NCBI GenBank assembly: GCA_021835845.1
Contig: JAKBJU010000017.1
Location: forward strand, 1-55,588
Reading direction: 5' to 3'
Length of the DNA stretch: 55,588 nucleotides
Origin: Pseudomonadota bacterium
Lineage (GTDB): Bacteria; Pseudomonadota; Gammaproteobacteria; Burkholderiales; JABEVD01
Below, piece by piece: positions 1 through 13,302 of the stretch; position 1 is the first letter of the stretch, and each line of letters starts with the position of its first letter. Under the pieces are notes generated by a model, which made no database searches, was not told where the DNA came from, and saw only the letters and a list, made by a program, of their open reading frames with translations. Both the position numbers and the translations under genes were made by a program.

Positions 1-125
1 CAAGAAATGGGGCATGCCGATCAGGGACTGGAAAGCCGCTCTAAACAGGTTTACCATCCAGTTCGAGGAGCGGATGCCTCAGCGTTGAACCGAAATCCCG
101 TTTACACAAAATTCCGGACACCCTC
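1..125 (+). mobile_element. 3' end of an IS256-family (mutator-type) insertion sequence
   Basis: Frame 2 reads out the last 28 residues of a transposase, beginning KKWGMPIRDWKAALNRF and ending MPQR before a TGA at 86-88. The KKW-MPIRDWKAALNRF signature is the usual C-terminus of IS256/mutator transposases. After the stop, the run TTTACACAAAATTCCGGACA (102-121) followed by CCC looks like the right terminal inverted repeat of this family. The outer edge is placed near 121-128, where integrase homology on the other strand ends. The rest of the element lies outside the window, so neither the left repeat nor a target duplication can be checked. Confidence 0.75.
2..88 (+). CDS. IS256-family transposase, C-terminal fragment (runs off window start)
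   Basis: This is the final 28 codons of the transposase of the insertion sequence at the window edge. The DDE catalytic residues lie upstream, outside the window, so activity cannot be judged. The reading frame is open to base 2 and ends at TGA 86-88. It runs opposite to the integrase that the element interrupts. Confidence 0.7.
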   Translation, partial: KKWGMPIRDWKAALNRFTIQFEERMPQR

Positions 126-1135
126 CCACTTTCCGCCAACCGGCTGGTGGACTCATGCCGCAAATCATGGAAATGCAGATCTTCGATGCCTGCCCGAACA
201 AGAATGCGACGGGTCCAAGCCATTTTAAGCGCGTTGGCCGTGATCGGAAAAACTGCATCATCACTACGCGGCAGGGATTTCAGGATCTGAATCACCTGTG
301 TCGTGAGCGGCACTTTGCGACTCCTACCGTTTTTGGTATCTGGGAGCAGGGCGGTCCGTGCTTCAAAATCGATGTTGCGCCATTTCAGGCTCAATATTTC
401 TCCACGCCTCATTGCGGTATGAAGCGCGACAATAATAATAGGTTCGATGTACGGGTTTTCGTCTTCGCGTGCCGCCTTGAGCAGGCGTGCTTCCTCATCG
501 CCTTGCAGTCGCCTATCCCTTTCATTAAAGTACTTCGGGCGGGGTACGCCCTTCATCGGGTTTTCACTGGCGGCAATCTTCCATACCTTGTCCGCATAAT
601 TGATGACCTGACCGATGAGGTCGATGTCACGGTCAACCGTGGAGGGCGCGACTTCGGTTAGCCTATCGTTGATGAAATCAACGATATCTTCGGTCGAGAT
701 TTCGGCCATTTTCTTGTGCACGAAGGTTTCGTCGCGGATCATGCGATTGAGTCGATATGTCTCGGATTCCGCTCCTTTGTGTTTCGGGCAGACTTCTAAT
801 ATATAGCGCTGCATTACGCCAGCTAAGGTATGGCGTGTTGCCACAGCGTAATCCCTGAAAACCGACAAAGCTCTTTTGGCTTCCAGCTCCTTTAATGTCT
901 TCTCAGCTTCCTCACGAGAATCAAAGGTGGCTCTGAAGTTTTTAAAGCCTTTGTTGCGTGCGAGGACCTGGAAAGCGTTCTCGAGTTGCTTGAGATGTGG
1001 TTTGTAGCCTTGGCGAACGAGTTCTGCGGCATACGCATCCGCCTTGCTCTTCTTGAAGACGGGGAATTCCTGGTACAGCTCTCGGTGGTTGCGAACGGAA
1101 ACCGCGAAGGGGGAACGGTTGATAATTGTTGCCAT
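122..1135 (-). pseudogene. tyrosine recombinase/integrase, C-terminus cut off by the IS
   Basis: The protein is a phage/island-type integrase: an N-terminal arm-binding and core-binding region (about residues 1-205), then the start of the catalytic domain. Visible catalytic residues are the first Arg in AMRRGE (about 243), the Lys in TKNGRSRK (about 268) and the HDLRHE box (323-328). After AESGR (338) the frame runs into IS sequence and ends at 41 with unrelated residues. The second His/Trp box and the nucleophilic Tyr are therefore missing, and the enzyme should be inactive. Its start lies 161 bp from the 3' end of tRNA-Pro, a classic integration target, so the element extended leftward. Base composition is lower in GC than the neighbouring housekeeping genes. 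Confidence 0.85.
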
Positions 1136-1210
1136 GGTTGCTCCTGAAATGTTGGGAACAACGTATAGCTACAAATCAGGAAAAACCGCGAAATAATACG
1201 AAATTCAAAT

Positions 1211-1251
1211 TTGTCGCAAAATTGTCGCAAAAAACTGATTTATTGCGACAA
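1211..1251. repeat. three copies of the 9-mer TTGTCGCAA between integrase and tRNA
   Basis: TTGTCGCAA occurs at 1211-1219 and 1222-1230 as direct repeats, and inverted (TTGCGACAA) at 1243-1251. They lie between the integrase start and the tRNA-Pro 3' end, where integrase arm sites or an operator would be expected. The repeats are seen directly; the binding role is inferred. Confidence 0.5.
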
Positions 1252-1296
1252 TGCACCGCAGGAGTGCGGTTATCTTGCTGTTTCGTATAGTATTCC

Positions 1297-1373
1297 TGGT
1301 CGGGGTGAGAGGATTCGAACCTCCGGCTCCTGCGTCCCGAACGCAGTACTCTACCAGGCTGAGCTACACCCCG
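1297..1373 (-). tRNA. tRNA-Pro (anticodon CGG)
   Basis: The reverse strand reads CGGGGTGTAGCTCAGCCTGG at the 5' end, an anticodon arm CTGCG-TTCGGGA-CGCAG with anticodon CGG, a T arm with GGTTCGAATCC, and an acceptor closing with CCCCG-A-CCA, so CCA is encoded. Length is 77 nt. The 5' end is only five bases after the ispB stop codon on the same strand, so the tRNA may be processed from the ispB transcript. Its 3' end faces the integrase and is the probable attachment site. Confidence 0.95.
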
Positions 1374-1378
1374 CATGC

Positions 1379-2347
1379 TCAATAATTCCGCGTTGCAGCG
1401 AAATCGGCCAATTGTATCAGGGATTCCTTGAACTTGGAATCCGGGATGCCGGATATCGCCCGGCAGGCAAGTTCGGCTTCGCTCTTTGCGCGGCCCCTGG
1501 CGTATTCCAGTGCGTCGGTTTCCTTCATCGCGGCGAGGATCGCCTCGAATTCCTCTATCCCGCCGTTCTCGATCGCGCTGCGGATGAGTTTCGCCTGGTC
1601 GGGCGTGCCGCGCTCCAGGGCGCGGATCAGCGGCAGGGTGGGCTTGCCCTCGATGAGGTCGTCGCCGAGGTTCTTCCCGGTATCGTTCATGTCGCCGGAA
1701 TAGTCGAGCACGTCGTCTATCAGCTGGAACGCGGTGCCGAGGTGCATGCCGTAGGCGGACATCGCCTCGATGTCCGCGCGATTCGCATTGCCCAGGATGG
1801 CGCCCAGCCTGGATGCGGCTTCGAAAAGCTTGGCCGTCTTGTAGCGGATCACCTTGAGATAGCTTTCCTCGTCGATGTCCGCATTGTGGCAGTTGAGGAG
1901 CTGCAGCACTTCCCCTTCCGCGATGATGTTGGTCGCATCCGCCACGGTGCGCATCACTTCCATGACGCCCGCCCCCACCATCATCTGGAAGGCGCGCGAA
2001 TAGAGGAAGTCGCCGACCAGGACGCTCGCGGCATTGCCGAAAAGGGCGTTGGCGGTGGCCTTGCCGCGCCGCTGATCCGAGGTGTCGACGACGTCGTCAT
2101 GGAGCAGGGTCGCGGTATGGATGAATTCTATGGTCGCCGCGAGCTCGAAGCGGGCCTGGCCATTGTGGCCGAAGGCGCCGGAAGAGAGGAGCACGAGGAT
2201 CGGCCTCAGGCGCTTTCCCCCATTGCCGATGATGTATTCGCTTACCTGGCGGATCAGCGCCACTTCGGAATCGAGGCGGGACCGGATCACCCTGTCGACT
2301 GCCAACATGTCTTCCGCTATGAAATTCCTGATTGACTCGATCGACAC
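1379..2347 (-). CDS. ispB: octaprenyl/polyprenyl diphosphate synthase
   Basis: This trans-prenyltransferase elongates farnesyl diphosphate with isopentenyl diphosphate to give the side chain of ubiquinone. It has 322 residues, the usual length. The first Asp-rich motif DDVVD is at 84-88, followed by the Arg pair of DQRRG. The second motif DDVLD is at 211-215, and GGKRLRP near residue 43 binds the isopentenyl diphosphate. It is transcribed divergently from rplU, and tRNA-Pro follows five bases after its stop. Exact chain length cannot be read from the sequence; octaprenyl is the betaproteobacterial default. Confidence 0.95.
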   Translation of the reverse strand: MSIESIRNFIAEDMLAVDRVIRSRLDSEVALIRQVSEYIIGNGGKRLRPILVLLSSGAFGHNGQARFELAATIEFIHTATLLHDDVVDTSDQRRGKATANALFGNAASVLVGDFLYSRAFQMMVGAGVMEVMRTVADATNIIAEGEVLQLLNCHNADIDEESYLKVIRYKTAKLFEAASRLGAILGNANRADIEAMSAYGMHLGTAFQLIDDVLDYSGDMNDTGKNLGDDLIEGKPTLPLIRALERGTPDQAKLIRSAIENGGIEEFEAILAAMKETDALEYARGRAKSEAELACRAISGIPDSKFKESLIQLADFAATRNY

Positions 2348-2376
2348 GGTTAGCCTGAAGTTGTGTGAAACACGTT

Positions 2377-2406
2377 ATGTTATTGACCCGCAGCTTCCCG
2401 TGTCAA
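2377..2406 (-). promoter_or_regulatory. candidate sigma-70 promoter for ispB
   Basis: On the reverse strand a TTGACA box (2401-2406) is followed after 18 bases by TAACAT (2377-2382), about 30 bases before the ispB start. The -35 is perfect and the -10 is weaker. It faces the rplU promoter, making a compact divergent promoter region. Confidence 0.45.
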
Positions 2407-2433
2407 GCCCGGCCCGCTCCCGGAAAACCGGCT

Positions 2434-2462
2434 TTGACCTTCCGGCTGGCGGAGTGTATAAT
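2434..2462 (+). promoter_or_regulatory. sigma-70 promoter for rplU-rpmA
   Basis: TTGACC (2434-2439), a 17-base spacer and a perfect TATAAT (2457-2462) precede the rplU ribosome binding site AGGAG (2481-2485). Spacing and boxes match a strong vegetative promoter, as expected for ribosomal protein genes. Confidence 0.75.
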
Positions 2463-2491
2463 CCGCGATTCGATTCATCAAGGAGTTGGAT

Positions 2492-2803
2492 ATGTATGCG
2501 GTCATAAAAACCGGAGGCAAGCAGTACCGCGTTGCCATCGGCGAAAAAATCAAGATAGAACAGATACCTGCAGACATCGGTAGCGAATATGTGCTCGACC
2601 AGGTTTTGATGGTCGCCGACGGCGACAAGATTTCCATGGGCACCCCCGTTCTCGCGAGCGCCAGCGTGAAGGCGACGGTGATCGGGCACGGGCGCGGCGA
2701 AAAGGTGCACATCTTCAAGATGCGCCGCCGCAAGCACTATCGCAAGTCCCAGGGACATCGTCAGAATTATACCGAGATCCGCATCGACGGCATTTCGGCC
2801 TGA
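2492..2803 (+). CDS. rplU: 50S ribosomal protein L21
   Basis: L21 is a 103-residue 23S rRNA-binding protein of the large subunit. It begins [14 protein letters not shown] and carries the family's [17 protein letters not shown] segment near the C-terminus. The ATG at 2492 is chosen because AGGAG lies six bases upstream; an in-frame TTG two codons earlier would be too close to that site. It is followed by rpmA after 16 bases, the conserved pairing. Confidence 0.97.
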   Translation: MYAVIKTGGKQYRVAIGEKIKIEQIPADIGSEYVLDQVLMVADGDKISMGTPVLASASVKATVIGHGRGEKVHIFKMRRRKHYRKSQGHRQNYTEIRIDGISA

Positions 2804-2819
2804 TTCGCAAGGAGAGAAC

Positions 2820-3080
2820 ATGGCACACAAGAAAGCTGGCGGAAGTTCGAGGAACGGCCGCGATTCGCATTCCAAACGTCTCGGCGTGAAGCGTTACGGC
2901 GGCGAGGTGGTCCCGGCTGGGAGCATCATCGTGCGTCAGCGCGGTACCCGCCTCCATGCCGGGGAAAACGTCGGAATGGGCAAGGATCATACCCTTTTCG
3001 CGAAAGTGGACGGGCATGTCAACTTCGCCGTCAAGGGGCCGGACAGGCGCAAGATCGTCAGCATTGTCCCGCTCGTCTGA
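2820..3080 (+). CDS. rpmA: 50S ribosomal protein L27
   Basis: L27 sits at the peptidyl-transferase centre. It has 86 residues beginning [16 protein letters not shown], the conserved N-terminal tail that reaches the P site, followed by SIIVRQRGT. The gene has a good ribosome binding site (AAGGAGAG before the ATG). A Rho-independent terminator follows before obgE. Confidence 0.97.
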   Translation: MAHKKAGGSSRNGRDSHSKRLGVKRYGGEVVPAGSIIVRQRGTRLHAGENVGMGKDHTLFAKVDGHVNFAVKGPDRRKIVSIVPLV

Positions 3081-3101
3081 TCAGACGCATCGCCCGAATG
3101 A

Positions 3102-3133
3102 AAGCCCGTCCCCTGATCGGTGACGGGCTTTTT
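3102..3133 (+). terminator. Rho-independent terminator after rpmA
   Basis: AAGCCCGTC (3102-3110) pairs perfectly with GACGGGCTT (3122-3130) over an 11-base loop and runs into T residues. It ends 18 bases before obgE, so obgE is partly separated from the ribosomal operon. Confidence 0.8.
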
Positions 3134-3135
3134 AA

Positions 3136-5312
<2,177 letters not shown>

Positions 5313-5329
5313 AGGCGCAGAGCCGCGGG

Positions 5330-5839
5330 CTAGCCCGCGATTCTGCTTTCTTCTTCCTGCTTCGGGGGGGAATGCAGGAAGCGTGACAGCTCTTCCAGCG
5401 CCTGCTTGTAGACTTCGCGCTTGAATTCGATCACCGAATTCAGTGGCACCCAGTACTGGCTCCAGCGCCAGGCGTCGAATTCGGGATGCTCGGACGAGCG
5501 CAGGCAGACGTCGCAGTCGCGCCCCACCAGCCTCAGCAGGAACCAGATCTGCTTCTGCCCCTTGTAATTGCTGCTCCATTCGCGCCTTACCCAGTTCGAA
5601 GGCACTTCGTAGCGCAGCCATTCGCGCGTTCTTCCCAGTATCCTGACATGCTGCGGGGCGAGACCGACTTCTTCCATCAGTTCCCGGTACATGGCCTGTT
5701 CGGGCGTCTCCCCGTGCTTGATCCCGCCCTGCGGGAACTGCCATGAATGCTGCCTTATCCGCTTGCCCCAGAACACTTCATTCTTCGCATTGCACAGAAT
5801 GATGCCGACATTGGGGCGGTATCCGTCACGGTCGATCAT
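5330..5839 (-). CDS. rppH: RNA pyrophosphohydrolase (Nudix)
   Basis: RppH removes pyrophosphate from 5'-triphosphorylated RNA and so starts 5'-end-dependent decay. The 169-residue protein begins [17 protein letters not shown] and contains the Nudix box [20 protein letters not shown], which fits GX5EX7REUXEEXGU. It converges with proB (17-bp gap) and diverges from proS. The C-terminal tail ([13 protein letters not shown]) is poorly conserved, as usual. Confidence 0.95.
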   Translation of the reverse strand: MIDRDGYRPNVGIILCNAKNEVFWGKRIRQHSWQFPQGGIKHGETPEQAMYRELMEEVGLAPQHVRILGRTREWLRYEVPSNWVRREWSSNYKGQKQIWFLLRLVGRDCDVCLRSSEHPEFDAWRWSQYWVPLNSVIEFKREVYKQALEELSRFLHSPPKQEEESRIAG

Positions 5840-5972
5840 GCTTGGCCCCGTTCAATTCCTAATTATCACAATTCTTTCACATTTCGTAGCGGAATGAAAG
5901 GCATGAAGAATTTTCTTCAAAACGGCCCGGTTCGGATAAAATAGGCTACTCTTCAAATCATGGAAAGGCGTC

Positions 5973-7682
5973 ATGCGAACTTCGCGATTCTTCATATCCA
6001 CCCTCAAGGAAGCGCCTTCGGAAGCGGAGCTGGTCAGCCACAGGCTGATGCTGAGAGCGGGGCTCATCAGAAGGCTTGCAAGCGGCCTCTACTCCTGGAT
6101 GCCGATGGGGCTCAGGGTGCTGCGCAAGGTGGAGGCGGTGGTGCGTGAGGAAATGAATGCGTCGGGGGCGCTCGAACTCCTGATGCCGGCGGTGCAGCCC
6201 GCCGAGCTCTGGCAGGAATCCGAGCGCTGGGAATTCTACGGCGCGGAACTGCTGCGCCTCAAGGACAGGCATCAGCGCGACTTCTGCTTCGGACCGACCC
6301 ACGAGGAGGTGATCACCGACATCGCCCGGCGCGAGGTGAAAAGCTACAGGCAGCTTCCGCTCAACTTCTACCAGATCCAGACGAAATTCAGGGACGAGAT
6401 ACGCCCCCGCTTCGGCGTGATGCGCGCCAGGGAATTCGTGATGAAGGATGCCTATTCCTTCCATGCCGACTTTGCGAGCCTCGAGGAGACCTACAAGGTC
6501 ATGCACGCAAGCTACTGCAGGATTTTCGAAAGGCTCGGGCTCAGGTTCAGGGCCGTGGCCGCGGATACGGGTTCGATAGGCGGAACCGGCTCCCACGAAT
6601 TCCACGTCCTGGCGGATTCGGGCGAAGATGCGATCGCGTTCTGCCCGGATTCGGACTACGCGGCGAACGTCGAGCTCGCCGAGGCCCTGCCTTCCGGCAA
6701 GCGCGCGGATGCCTCCCAGGAAATGGCCAGGGTGGCGACTCCGGGCGCGAAATCGATAGAGGAAGTCAGCGCGTTCCTGGGTGTTTCTCCCCATCAAGTG
6801 GTCAAGTCACTGGCGGTGATGGATGGGGAAGGTTGCTTCACCTTGCTTTTGCTTCGAGGGGACCACGAACTCAACGAAATAAAGGCAAAAAAGATATTGG
6901 GGGATTTTCGCTTCGCCTCCGAGGAAGAGGTCGAGCGTTTCATGGGATGCCGCCCCGGCTATATCGGCCCTGTGAAACCGCGCCAGAACATGACCGTGAT
7001 CGCGGACAGGGCTGTCGCCGTCATGTCGGACTTCGTGTGCGGGGCGAACGAGAACGGATTCCATCTAAAAGGAGTCAATTTCGGCCGCGATCTTCCCGAG
7101 CCGGACCGCATCGAGGACATCAGGAACGTCGTCGAGGGAGACCCGAGCCCCGACGGGAAGGGGAGGCTCGAGATCTGCAGGGGGATCGAGGTCGGGCACA
7201 TCTTCCAATTGAGGACGAAGTATTCCGAGAAGCTTCAAGCTTCCTTCCTCGACGAATCGGGGCAGGCCAGGATCATGGAAATGGGATGCTACGGCATCGG
7301 GGTTTCCCGGATCGTGGCCGCGGCCATCGAGCAGAACCATGACGAGAAGGGGGTCTGCTTTCCGGAGGCGATCGCTCCGTTCCAGGTCGCGATCGTGCCG
7401 ATCGGCATGAAAAAGAGCGATGCCGTGAGGGAAGCGGCGGAAAAGCTCTATGCAGAGCTGCTCGAATCCGGGATCGACGTGCTTTTCGACGATCGGGACG
7501 AGCGCCCCGGCGTGATGTTCGCCGACATGGAGCTCGTCGGCATCCCCCACAGGATCGTGGTGGGAGAGCGCGGACTCGCGGACAAGAAGGTGGAATACCA
7601 GGGAAGGCGGGATGACGCGGCGCGCGGCATCGCTCTCGCCGATGCCGTGCAATTCATGAAAGAAAGGCTATGCGCGCCCTGA
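5973..7682 (+). CDS. proS: prolyl-tRNA synthetase
   Basis: This class II synthetase charges tRNA-Pro, a gene for which lies 4.6 kb upstream. It has 569 residues, the long bacterial type. Class II motif 2 is the [21 protein letters not shown] region (with FRDE), and motif 3 GCYGIGVSR is near 430. An INS editing domain lies between about 225 and 390. The C-terminal anticodon-binding domain carries [13 protein letters not shown]. Its last 13 bases overlap the start of the transglycosylase gene. Confidence 0.97.
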   Translation: MRTSRFFISTLKEAPSEAELVSHRLMLRAGLIRRLASGLYSWMPMGLRVLRKVEAVVREEMNASGALELLMPAVQPAELWQESERWEFYGAELLRLKDRHQRDFCFGPTHEEVITDIARREVKSYRQLPLNFYQIQTKFRDEIRPRFGVMRAREFVMKDAYSFHADFASLEETYKVMHASYCRIFERLGLRFRAVAADTGSIGGTGSHEFHVLADSGEDAIAFCPDSDYAANVELAEALPSGKRADASQEMARVATPGAKSIEEVSAFLGVSPHQVVKSLAVMDGEGCFTLLLLRGDHELNEIKAKKILGDFRFASEEEVERFMGCRPGYIGPVKPRQNMTVIADRAVAVMSDFVCGANENGFHLKGVNFGRDLPEPDRIEDIRNVVEGDPSPDGKGRLEICRGIEVGHIFQLRTKYSEKLQASFLDESGQARIMEMGCYGIGVSRIVAAAIEQNHDEKGVCFPEAIAPFQVAIVPIGMKKSDAVREAAEKLYAELLESGIDVLFDDRDERPGVMFADMELVGIPHRIVVGERGLADKKVEYQGRRDDAARGIALADAVQFMKERLCAP

Positions 7683-8269
7683 TCCTCCTGCTGGCGGCCT
7701 TCGCTTCCTCTGCCTTCGCCGCAGGGCAGGCGGGCGAAGTCCTGTCGGCGAGCGTGAGGGCGGTATTGCAGCAGTCGGTGAGCGACATGTCGAGCCCGCA
7801 CATGGTCTTCGGCACGGAGGAGGAAGGCGTCGCCTGGCTTGCCGAGATGTCGAAGCGGCTGGAAAAGCGCATGCCGGACAGGTCGAGCCGCATCGACTTC
7901 CTGAAGACGGTGCAGTACGAGGCGAGCCGGGCGGGACTCGATCCCCAGCTCGTGCTCGCCCTGATCCAGGTCGAGAGCAATTTCAACAAGTATGCCGTAT
8001 CCAGCGTGGGTGCGAGGGGCTACATGCAGGTAATGCCCTTCTGGGTTTCGGAAATCGGAACCAGGGATCAGGACCTTTTCCAGCTGCGAACCAATCTGCG
8101 CTATGGCTGCACCATCTTGCGCTATTACCTCGATGTCGAAAGAGGGGATCTTTTCAGGGCGCTCGGAAGATACAACGGCAGCCTGGGGCTGCCCGACTAT
8201 CCCCAGCGGGTGGCGAGCGCCTGGAGAGGACGATGGGCCTACCGTCAGGATTTTGCGCAGGCGCGCTGA
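7670..8269 (+). CDS. lytic transglycosylase, SLT domain, exported
   Basis: The 199-residue protein starts with a signal peptide ([17 protein letters not shown], cleaved near AGQ). Its SLT/lysozyme-like domain shows the catalytic Glu in [11 protein letters not shown], the [10 protein letters not shown] motif and LGRYNGSLG. It should cleave peptidoglycan glycan strands in the periplasm with 1,6-anhydro products. The start overlaps the proS end, so the two are probably co-transcribed; that order is common in betaproteobacteria. A named symbol is withheld because several SLT paralogues exist. Confidence 0.9.
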   Translation: MRALILLLAAFASSAFAAGQAGEVLSASVRAVLQQSVSDMSSPHMVFGTEEEGVAWLAEMSKRLEKRMPDRSSRIDFLKTVQYEASRAGLDPQLVLALIQVESNFNKYAVSSVGARGYMQVMPFWVSEIGTRDQDLFQLRTNLRYGCTILRYYLDVERGDLFRALGRYNGSLGLPDYPQRVASAWRGRWAYRQDFAQAR

Positions 8270-8356
8270 TTGTCCCAAAATTCGGGATTGGATGTGTCCG
8301 GAATTGGTCTTTATCCCGTCCCTCCCGGCCTGTAGCATGGCTTCATCGGAGGAGGA

Positions 8357-9223
8357 ATGATAATGGAGCAGGCATTCGAAGCGGTAAAAGCGTCCAGGCA
8401 GATCGAACGCATCGTGAGCGGCTCTGAAACCAGCGACGGCGCGGGGGTCAGGCTGACCCGGCTGATGGGTCAGGAACTGCAGAAGCGGCTCGATCCCTTC
8501 CTGATGCTGGACAATTTCGGCAGCGACAATCCCGACGACTATATCGCCGGCTTTCCAGACCATCCGCATCGCGGCTTCGAAACCATAACCTACATGCTCG
8601 CCGGGCGCATGCGCCACAGGGACAGCGCAGGCCACGAAGGGCTGCTCGAGAACGGCGGAGTGCAGTGGATGACCGCAGGCCGCGGCGTGATCCACTCCGA
8701 GATACCCGAGCAGCAGGACGGGCTGATGGAAGGCTTCCAGCTCTGGCTCAACCTGCCTTCGCACAAGAAGATGATTCCCCCTTGGTATCGGGACATTCCA
8801 AGCCGGGAAATCCCTTCCTATGTCGCCCCTGGCGGGGTCGCCGTGCGGGTGATCGCGGGAAGGAGCAACGGCGTTTCCGGCGCGGTTTTTCGCGAGGATA
8901 CCGAACCCCTGTATCTCGATATCGATCTTCCGGGGGAAAGCGTATTTCATGCGGTCTTCCCCGCCACCCACAATGCCTTCGTCTGCGTTTATCGGGGAGG
9001 GATCGAGATAGGCGGAAAAAGGCTGGGGGAAAAGCGCATGGCCGTCCTCTCCAACGAAGGGGATGGGGTTGTCCTGAAGGCGGGAGGCCCCGCCAGGGCG
9101 ATCCTGGTCGCGGGCAGGCCACTCAATGAGCCCATCGTGCAGTACGGCCCCTTCGTGATGAATACCCGGGAAGAGATCTATCAGGCGCTCAGCGACTTTC
9201 GGGAAGGGCATCTTGCCGTCTGA
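8357..9223 (+). CDS. pirin family protein
   Basis: The protein is a bicupin of 288 residues. The metal-site motif HPHRGFETITYMLAGRMRHRD and the GGVQWMTAGRGVIHSE block are typical of pirins, some of which have quercetinase or redox-sensing activity. The substrate cannot be told from sequence. A ribosome site GGAGGA precedes the ATG at 8357. Its 3' end overlaps the convergent GGDEF-EAL gene by 35 bases. Confidence 0.9.
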   Translation: MIMEQAFEAVKASRQIERIVSGSETSDGAGVRLTRLMGQELQKRLDPFLMLDNFGSDNPDDYIAGFPDHPHRGFETITYMLAGRMRHRDSAGHEGLLENGGVQWMTAGRGVIHSEIPEQQDGLMEGFQLWLNLPSHKKMIPPWYRDIPSREIPSYVAPGGVAVRVIAGRSNGVSGAVFREDTEPLYLDIDLPGESVFHAVFPATHNAFVCVYRGGIEIGGKRLGEKRMAVLSNEGDGVVLKAGGPARAILVAGRPLNEPIVQYGPFVMNTREEIYQALSDFREGHLAV

Positions 9224-11324
9224 ATTCCTCCTGAAGCAATATTGTGAGCGCATGGCCTGAAAGCGGTTTTGCGATCAGGTATCCCTGGAATTCGTGGCAG
9301 CCCTGGTGGCTCAGGAAATCGAATTGAGCCTGGTTTTCCACGCCTTCCGCCACCACCACCTTGCCCAGGCTTTTCCCGAGCGAAATCGCTGCGCGGGCGA
9401 TCTTGGCGACCTCCTCCTCGTGCTCCACGCCGGTGACCAGCGAGCGGTCGATCTTGATGATGTCGAGCGGGAAGCGGCGCAGGTAGCTGAGCGAGGAATA
9501 GCCCGTGCCGAAATCGTCCATGGCGAGGGTCATGCCGAGCGCCTTGAGTTCGTGCAGGATGCGCAGGGTGCGTTCGCCATCGCCCAGCAAAACGCTCTCT
9601 GTGATTTCCAGCTCGATGCAGCAGGGATCGAGCCCGGAGAGCTGCCTCTGGTTCTCGATGCGGCGCACGAGGTCTTCCCCCAGAAAAAGTTTTGGAGACA
9701 GATTCACCGCGATTTTCAATGGCGCCTCCAGCTTGGCGTTCCATCGCGCAGTGGCGGTGAATGCTTTCTGCAGCACGAGCTCGGTCAGGGGAACGATCAA
9801 TCCGGTTTCTTCCGCGATGGGAATGAAACGCTCCGGCGAGATGCTTCCCCAATCCGAACTGTTCCAGCGTGCCAGCGCCTCGATGCCGACGATGCGCCGG
9901 GAAGCGTCGACCTTGGGCTGGAAGAACACCTCGAATTCATCCTGCTCCAGCGCGATGCGCATCGCGTTCTCCAGATTCAGCCTTTCGTCAGCCACCTTGT
10001 TGAGTTCGCTGGTATAGAACTGGAAATTGTTGCGGCCCTTGGCTTTCGCGGCATACATCGCTGCGTCCGCATGCTTGAGCAGGTTCATTGCGTCGCCGCC
10101 GTCCTGGGGGAATATGGCCGTGCCGAGGCTCGCCCCGACCTGGAATTCCCGCCCGGCAAGCATCACCGGCCTGCCGATCTCGTTAAGAATGCGCCTCAGC
10201 AGGGAAACGATGGAGCCGATGCGGTAATGGTCGTTCAATACCAGAACGAATTCGTCGCCGCCCTGCCTCACCACCACGTCGCTGGTGCGCAGGCAGTTGC
10301 GCAGCCTGGAGGCCACTTCGACCAGCAGGCTGTCTCCTGCGGCATGGCCCAGGCTGTCGTTGATGAACTTGAAGTTGTCGAGGTCGACGAAGACCACCGC
10401 GAGAAAATAGCCCAGGCGCCCGGCATGGGCGATGCTCTGCTCCAGCATCTGGTGCAGCAGGTTGCGGTTGAGCAGGCCGGTGAGCATGTCGTAGTTTGCC
10501 TGCCGCTCGAGCAGGGTCTGGTGGAGCTTGTGCTCGGTGATGTCGTGCACGGTGCCTTCGTAGCAGACGAATTCCCCGCTGACATTGCGCACCACATGCG
10601 CATTTTCGGAGATCCAGATCTTGCTGCCGTCGCGCCGGTATACCTCGGACTCGAAATTGACCACTTCTCCGTGCAGCTGCATCTGATGCCTGAATTCGTT
10701 GCGGCGATTTTCATCGACATAGAGCTGGCGTCCGATGTCGGAAAGGGCATGGATCAGTTCCGCGTGCGTGGCATAGCCGTAGATTCTCGCGAGAGCGGGA
10801 TTGGCGGCAAGGTAATGGCCATCCATGGAGGTCTGGAAGATGCCTATCGAAACGTTCTCCACCAGGTTGCGGTAGTAGTGCTCGGCGTTTTGCAGCGCAT
10901 GCAGCGTTTCCTTGTTTGCGCTCTCGTCTTCTACGAACCCTTCGATCACGGGCTTGCCGAGTTCGTCGAGTACGCCTATCCCGCGTTCGTGAACCCATTT
11001 GACCTGCCCATGGCTGGTGATGATGCGGTAGTGGACCGAAAAGCGCTGTCCATTCGATACGGCATTTTCGATGTCCTGGCGAACCCGCAGCCTGTCTTCG
11101 GGGTGGGTGATTTCTTCGTAGGAGACATGCGCGTTTCCGATCAGATCTTCCGGAGCATATCCGGTCAGAGCAACGCAGCCCTGGCTGACGAAAAGCATGG
11201 TCCAGCTGGCATCCTGCCTGCAGCGATAGACCATGCCTTCGAGATTGTTCACCAGCGTATCCAGTATCCGGGAAGGATCGACCGGTATTGCCGAATTCAG
11301 GCTGAGTTTGTTGCGCATGATCAT
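9189..11324 (-). CDS. PAS-PAS-GGDEF-EAL cyclic-di-GMP protein
   Basis: The 711-residue protein has two PAS domains (about 20-135 and 148-265), a GGDEF domain with intact GGDEF at 355-359 and RxxD I-site RTSD at 346-349, and an EAL domain with EAL at 482-484 and the DDFGTGYSSLSYL loop. Both cyclase and phosphodiesterase activities are thus possible. No transmembrane segment is seen, so it is probably a cytosolic PAS-controlled enzyme. The start is uncertain: MIMRNKLS at 11324 is chosen, but the same frame stays open far upstream through yihY without a clear ribosome site. MDIAKF, 14 codons earlier, is an alternative. Confidence 0.88.
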   Translation of the reverse strand: MIMRNKLSLNSAIPVDPSRILDTLVNNLEGMVYRCRQDASWTMLFVSQGCVALTGYAPEDLIGNAHVSYEEITHPEDRLRVRQDIENAVSNGQRFSVHYRIITSHGQVKWVHERGIGVLDELGKPVIEGFVEDESANKETLHALQNAEHYYRNLVENVSIGIFQTSMDGHYLAANPALARIYGYATHAELIHALSDIGRQLYVDENRRNEFRHQMQLHGEVVNFESEVYRRDGSKIWISENAHVVRNVSGEFVCYEGTVHDITEHKLHQTLLERQANYDMLTGLLNRNLLHQMLEQSIAHAGRLGYFLAVVFVDLDNFKFINDSLGHAAGDSLLVEVASRLRNCLRTSDVVVRQGGDEFVLVLNDHYRIGSIVSLLRRILNEIGRPVMLAGREFQVGASLGTAIFPQDGGDAMNLLKHADAAMYAAKAKGRNNFQFYTSELNKVADERLNLENAMRIALEQDEFEVFFQPKVDASRRIVGIEALARWNSSDWGSISPERFIPIAEETGLIVPLTELVLQKAFTATARWNAKLEAPLKIAVNLSPKLFLGEDLVRRIENQRQLSGLDPCCIELEITESVLLGDGERTLRILHELKALGMTLAMDDFGTGYSSLSYLRRFPLDIIKIDRSLVTGVEHEEEVAKIARAAISLGKSLGKVVVAEGVENQAQFDFLSHQGCHEFQGYLIAKPLSGHALTILLQEEFRRQDALPESR

Positions 11325-11482
11325 GGACAGTGAGGGAAAGTTAAACAAAAATTTAGCAATATCCATGCCCGGAAAATCCGAAGGTTTTGGCGGAGCTATG
11401 CCTGGAAATGCATCAAATCGGGGCACGGCATGCCCGATCGGGGTGCCCAGGACATGCAGGAAGGTTTTGCCGCGCGGCCCGC

Positions 11483-13300
<1,818 letters not shown>

Positions 13301-13302
13301 CC

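Noticed and set aside
1211-2335. 374-codon open frame on the plus strand opposite ispB
   Set aside because: It is antisense to a clear ispB gene, has no family features and spans the tRNA; it results from high-GC codon bias.
9294-11333. 679-codon open frame opposite the GGDEF-EAL gene
   Set aside because: It mirrors a well-supported gene, with low-complexity His/Ala/Glu composition and no domain or ribosome site.
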